A DNA stretch of 20,451 nt from positions 24,193-44,643 of the forward strand of contig BQKZ01001784.1 of the NCBI GenBank assembly GCA_036244855.1. Reading direction: 5' to 3'. The notes below the pieces were generated by a model, which saw only the letters and a program-made list of their open reading frames with translations, did no database searches and was not told the DNA's origin. The position numbers and the translations under genes are program-made. The stretch's first letter is position 1. Every line of letters starts with the position of its first letter. This document shows, in pieces, positions 18,018 through 20,451 of this stretch. This stretch comes from Temnopleurus reevesii (Eukaryota > Echinodermata > Echinoidea > Temnopleuroida > Temnopleuridae).

Positions 18018-18345
18018 CTGGGTAGAGAGAGAGAGAGATATATAGAGGGGTATGATAACATAATATTATTGACACTTTGATTGGGATGATGATGATGATG
18101 GTGATGAGGATGATGATGATGGTGGTGGTGGTGTTGGTTATATTTATAGCGGTGATGATGGTAATCAGTGGTAATGGTATATTGCGGCAGTGCTTAGTGG
18201 AGGTGGTGGTGGTAGTGATTGTGGATTATCATGGCATGTTGAGGAGGATAGAGAATGATGATTACAATGATGGTGGTGATGATGATGATGTTGATGATGA
18301 TGGTGGTGATGATGGTGATGATGGTGATGATGATGATGATGATGT

Positions 18346-18381
<36 letters not shown>

Positions 18382-18992
18382 TGACAGAGCAGGGGGAGAA
18401 AATTATTTGGATGATAATGCATGTAATGATGAAGAAAGATACACTATTCCATTAATACCCAGAGCTATTATAGCTATATGTTGATGACCTAGCTGATCTC
18501 ATAGTTTGATTTTTTTTTTCAACCCCAGCATGCCAGTTTGTTCTTTGAATTTGCATTATCTTTCTTCAAAATTATTCCTATTTGTTTATTCATATAACTT
18601 TTTGTTTATTTATGAATTTGTTTATCTCTTGTACAGTGCTTATACTAAAAGCTGTCTTTCGAAGGGATTCAAGGTACATAATTAAGTTACCTTTACTCAT
18701 ATATGAACGCTTTTCAACGGTGTTGACGACAAGTCCCTTTCCCTCTTGCTCAACTTTATCATATGTCTTCTTCATTCCATTGAATGAGCTGTGTTCCATC
18801 ACTTTTTCTAAGACTTCTGCTGATAGAGGGCGCTCGAGAAATTTGGCTATCGTGAGGATGCTGGCTTCGGGGTCCTATTTTAAGGGTGTGAAAAGATGGA
18901 GAAAAAGTTCTGAGAAGCATTCGCTTTTGTATTTTTTTTCAAGTGAGTATGGCTCACAAAACACGCACACCTATACACATACACACCAAAAT

Positions 18993-19061
<69 letters not shown>

Positions 19062-19484
19062 TGCTTTTCATAATAAGGGTCACGATCATCGTTCAATATC
19101 GGTCGAAAAGGACGGTATTCATTATAAAAGAGATTATATACTTATTCTAGATGAATATTCATAATTATCAACAAAAAAAATATCACGTTCAAATAAGAGG
19201 GTCATTATTCATAATAGAATACTGGTTCATCAAAATATTACATACACTCTTCTCACTACTCCTTTCATGAACTGTGGCACTCCTCTGCCATTATGAATAG
19301 CAACCTTTTGTATAAGAATTTTCACGATACGAATAGCGAAGTTCAACCCGCTGCATTATAGTTTTAAATCTTTTCAGATACATTACCTTTTTCATGTCTT
19401 CATATTTGATGAAGAGTTTGTTGTCTTGATGACGTAGATTCCATGATGTTTTGACGTGATCGAACCACGAACCGTAATTTCTAG
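17908..19484 (-). CDS. Cytosolic sulfotransferase (SULT) gene, 3' three exons, partial
   Basis: Enzymes of this family transfer sulfate from PAPS to hydroxyl or amine groups of small molecules such as steroids, phenols and amines, in the cytosol. Three exons are visible on the minus strand: 19484-19387, 18874-18691 and 18017-17908. Their sizes (98, 184, 110+ bp) and boundaries follow the last three exons of vertebrate SULT1 genes (95, 181 bp and terminal). Together they encode about 130 residues, including YGSWFDHV, YEDMKK-DPEASI, FLERPLS, SSFNGMKK and the KTVE motif. The 5'-phosphosulfate loop and catalytic His lie in exons beyond the right edge. The conserved Arg-Lys-Gly of the PAPS 3'-phosphate site is Ser-Lys-Gly here. 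The subfamily cannot be fixed. Confidence 0.88.
18018..18690 (-). other. Sulfotransferase last intron, with microsatellites
   Basis: Minus-strand GT at 18690 to AG at 18018. The acceptor is preceded by a CT microsatellite (18023-18036 region, GA repeats on plus). A long GAT/GGT microsatellite occupies about 18085-18376. Confidence 0.8.
18085..18376. repeat. Compound GAT/GGT microsatellite
   Basis: Runs of GATGATGAT and GGTGGTGGT with few interruptions. It produces long Met/Val, Asp or His/Ile-only reading frames on both strands that are artefacts. Confidence 0.9.
18691..18874 (-). CDS. Sulfotransferase penultimate exon
   Basis: Minus-strand acceptor TTAAAATAG and donor GTAACT, phase 0 in and phase 1 out. 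61 codons: DPEASILTIAKFLERPLS, then EVLEKVMEHSSFNGMKK, and at the end KRSYMSK joined to Gly. It corresponds to the SULT exon that starts at the N/D-P-K-R-E-I site and ends inside F-M-R-K-G. The Arg of RKG is replaced by Ser. Confidence 0.9.
18875..19386 (-). other. Sulfotransferase intron with CA microsatellite
   Basis: Minus-strand GT at 19386 to AG at 18875. It holds a CA repeat at about 18958-19061 and repeated ATTCATAAT words at 19119-19214. No coding sequence. Confidence 0.8.
18958..19061. repeat. (CA)n microsatellite
   Basis: Nearly uninterrupted CA dinucleotides with occasional TA/GC steps. The Thr-His and Cys-Val reading frames across it are artefacts. Confidence 0.95.
19387..19484 (-). 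CDS. Sulfotransferase antepenultimate exon
   Basis: Minus-strand acceptor ATATGGCAG and donor GTAATG. It begins with the last two bases of a codon and runs 32 residues: RNYGSWFDHVKTSWNL, then NKLFIKYEDMKK, leaving phase 0. YG-S-W-x-x-HV, then W, then the Y-E-D-M/L-K end are the usual SULT landmarks. The size is one codon longer than the 95-bp vertebrate counterpart. Confidence 0.88.
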
Positions 19485-19566
19485 CTGCCATATAAAGGTG
19501 AAAATAGTAAATGAAAAGTGTACTAAAAGATTCTAAATTTGTCAAGCCAACCGCAGACCATAATTA

Positions 19567-19686
19567 GGCCCCAGTCACATAGAAGCCCGGAAGCAACACG
19601 ATTGAGTCTCGATTCTTTAACTGCCTCCGAAGAGAGTCGTGATGAATCGTGTTGATCATTGGCTTACGGTATATGTGACTGGCCAC
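19567..19686. mobile_element. MITE-like element with CCAGTCACATA ends
   Basis: Left end GGCCCCAGTCACATA; right end TATGTGACTGGCC. Interior inverted words around CACGATTGAGTCTCG and CGTGATGAATCGTG. Termini resemble those of 17721-17889 (GGCCCAGTCACAC), so the two probably belong to one family. It lies in the intron upstream of the 19484 exon. Confidence 0.65.
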
Positions 19687-20451
19687 GACCGGCATGCGAT
19701 TTAGGAAAGTAAATCTTAGTTGCATTAAAAATGGGCATTTTGACAAATCAAAAATATCTGATTCTTGTTTCGAACACCTATATAAATACTAAACCTATGT
19801 TTTCAATACGTTATTCAACTTCATAATATCTGTTACAAGGGGTAAATCAGTTTAAAAAATTGTAGAAAATCTGGAGACTGCGTCAAATGTTCCGACTTCC
19901 ATATGTCTCGAACAAGACTTGGTTGTTACACCATGTTTTAAGTCTATATTATTTTTCGTGCCAGTCCTAGTTAAAATGTCCCCGAGTTTGAGATTGGACT
20001 TTAGTTAATCAATTGACCTTTTGGTATCAGTAATGCTTCCGAAATCATATCCGGTAAACTTTTAAGACCCAAAATTTGACAGCAGTATCATGATACAAAA
20101 ATCCAACTGCTTTTTTAAACTCTTCGCCGTATCTCAAAAATAAAATTTTACACTATGAACAAAATTGCCATCTTCCCCGATGAATTCGTATGAGACGAAA
20201 TAAACTTCTGAATGTTTTTTTAAGTTGTTGATCCATAATCTTCTGAAGAGACAGCGCTTGGAAGTTTTTGTATTTATTTATGTTGTATACCTTTTTTTTT
20301 TTCTTTGTATGTTATTCTTGGTAGCAAAATGACAAGAATATGACCGGCAATGAAAGATTCTTCCCATTGAAAATGTCACGTTAATATGCATTGGTGTGAC
20401 ATTTTGCGTCAGTGCGAGATTATTGCAACCCCACCCCCTCCCCCCCCCCCC
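19687..20451 (-). other. Sulfotransferase intron or upstream DNA, no exon seen
   Basis: I searched the minus strand for the preceding SULT exon (containing the R-N-P-x-D region) and did not find it. The stretch is AT-rich, with a T-run near 20291 and a C-run at the window end (20430-20451). The rest of the gene is presumably to the right. Confidence 0.5.

Noticed and set aside
18165..18484. Long poly-His, poly-Asp and Met/Val-rich reading frames on both strands
   Set aside because: They are translations of the GAT/GGT microsatellite in a sulfotransferase intron.
18880..19164. Thr-His and Cys-Val rich reading frames
   Set aside because: They come from the CA repeat. The 163-codon plus frame also runs antisense across a real sulfotransferase exon.
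1..20451. CRISPR arrays, bacterial operons, rRNA or functional tRNA genes
   Set aside because: None seen. The only tRNA-like sequence is the decayed head of the SINE at 14780.

Overview
This window looks like nuclear DNA of a marine invertebrate, most likely a deuterostome and possibly a sea urchin. The coding sequence is split into short exons (98-208 bp) with canonical GT/AG introns. Non-coding DNA is AT-rich, and the window is full of small inverted-repeat elements, microsatellites (CT, CA, GAT, homopolymer C/G) and a tRNA-derived SINE. The species call is an impression from repeat style, not a proof.

Layout. 1-1900: 5' flank with a 160-bp-period repeat, a MITE-like inverted repeat and a probable splice acceptor for a 5'UTR exon. 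1961-13978 (+): an eight-exon gene for a 12-TM major facilitator protein of the SLC17 / plant PHT4-like anion transporter group. All reading phases join, giving a 403-residue protein. 13979-about 16915: presumed long 3'UTR or flank holding one SINE. 17908-19484 and beyond the right edge (-): the last three exons of a cytosolic sulfotransferase (SULT) gene. The two genes converge, with candidate poly(A) signals on opposite strands about 50 bp apart near 16,900-16,950.

The most unusual part is intron 3 of the transporter (6807-8458). Its first half carries four decayed copies of the 3' half of exon 3, each keeping a GTAAGT donor. Its second half carries four decayed copies of exon 4, each starting at an AG acceptor-like site. 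The real exons sit at the outer edges, so the array reads E3, e3 x4, e4 x4, E4. This looks like two independent tandem exon amplifications, possibly relics of alternative exons.

Three single N characters (6363, 12373, 13861) each sit at a junction where nearby sequence is repeated. At 12373/13861 exon 8 is interrupted by a second, allele-like copy of exon 7 plus its intron. At 6363 the N follows a pogo/Tigger-like element and the pre-insertion flank then repeats. I read these as merged haplotypes in a draft assembly, with transposon insertions distinguishing the alleles. The transporter is therefore probably intact in the organism although broken in this assembly.
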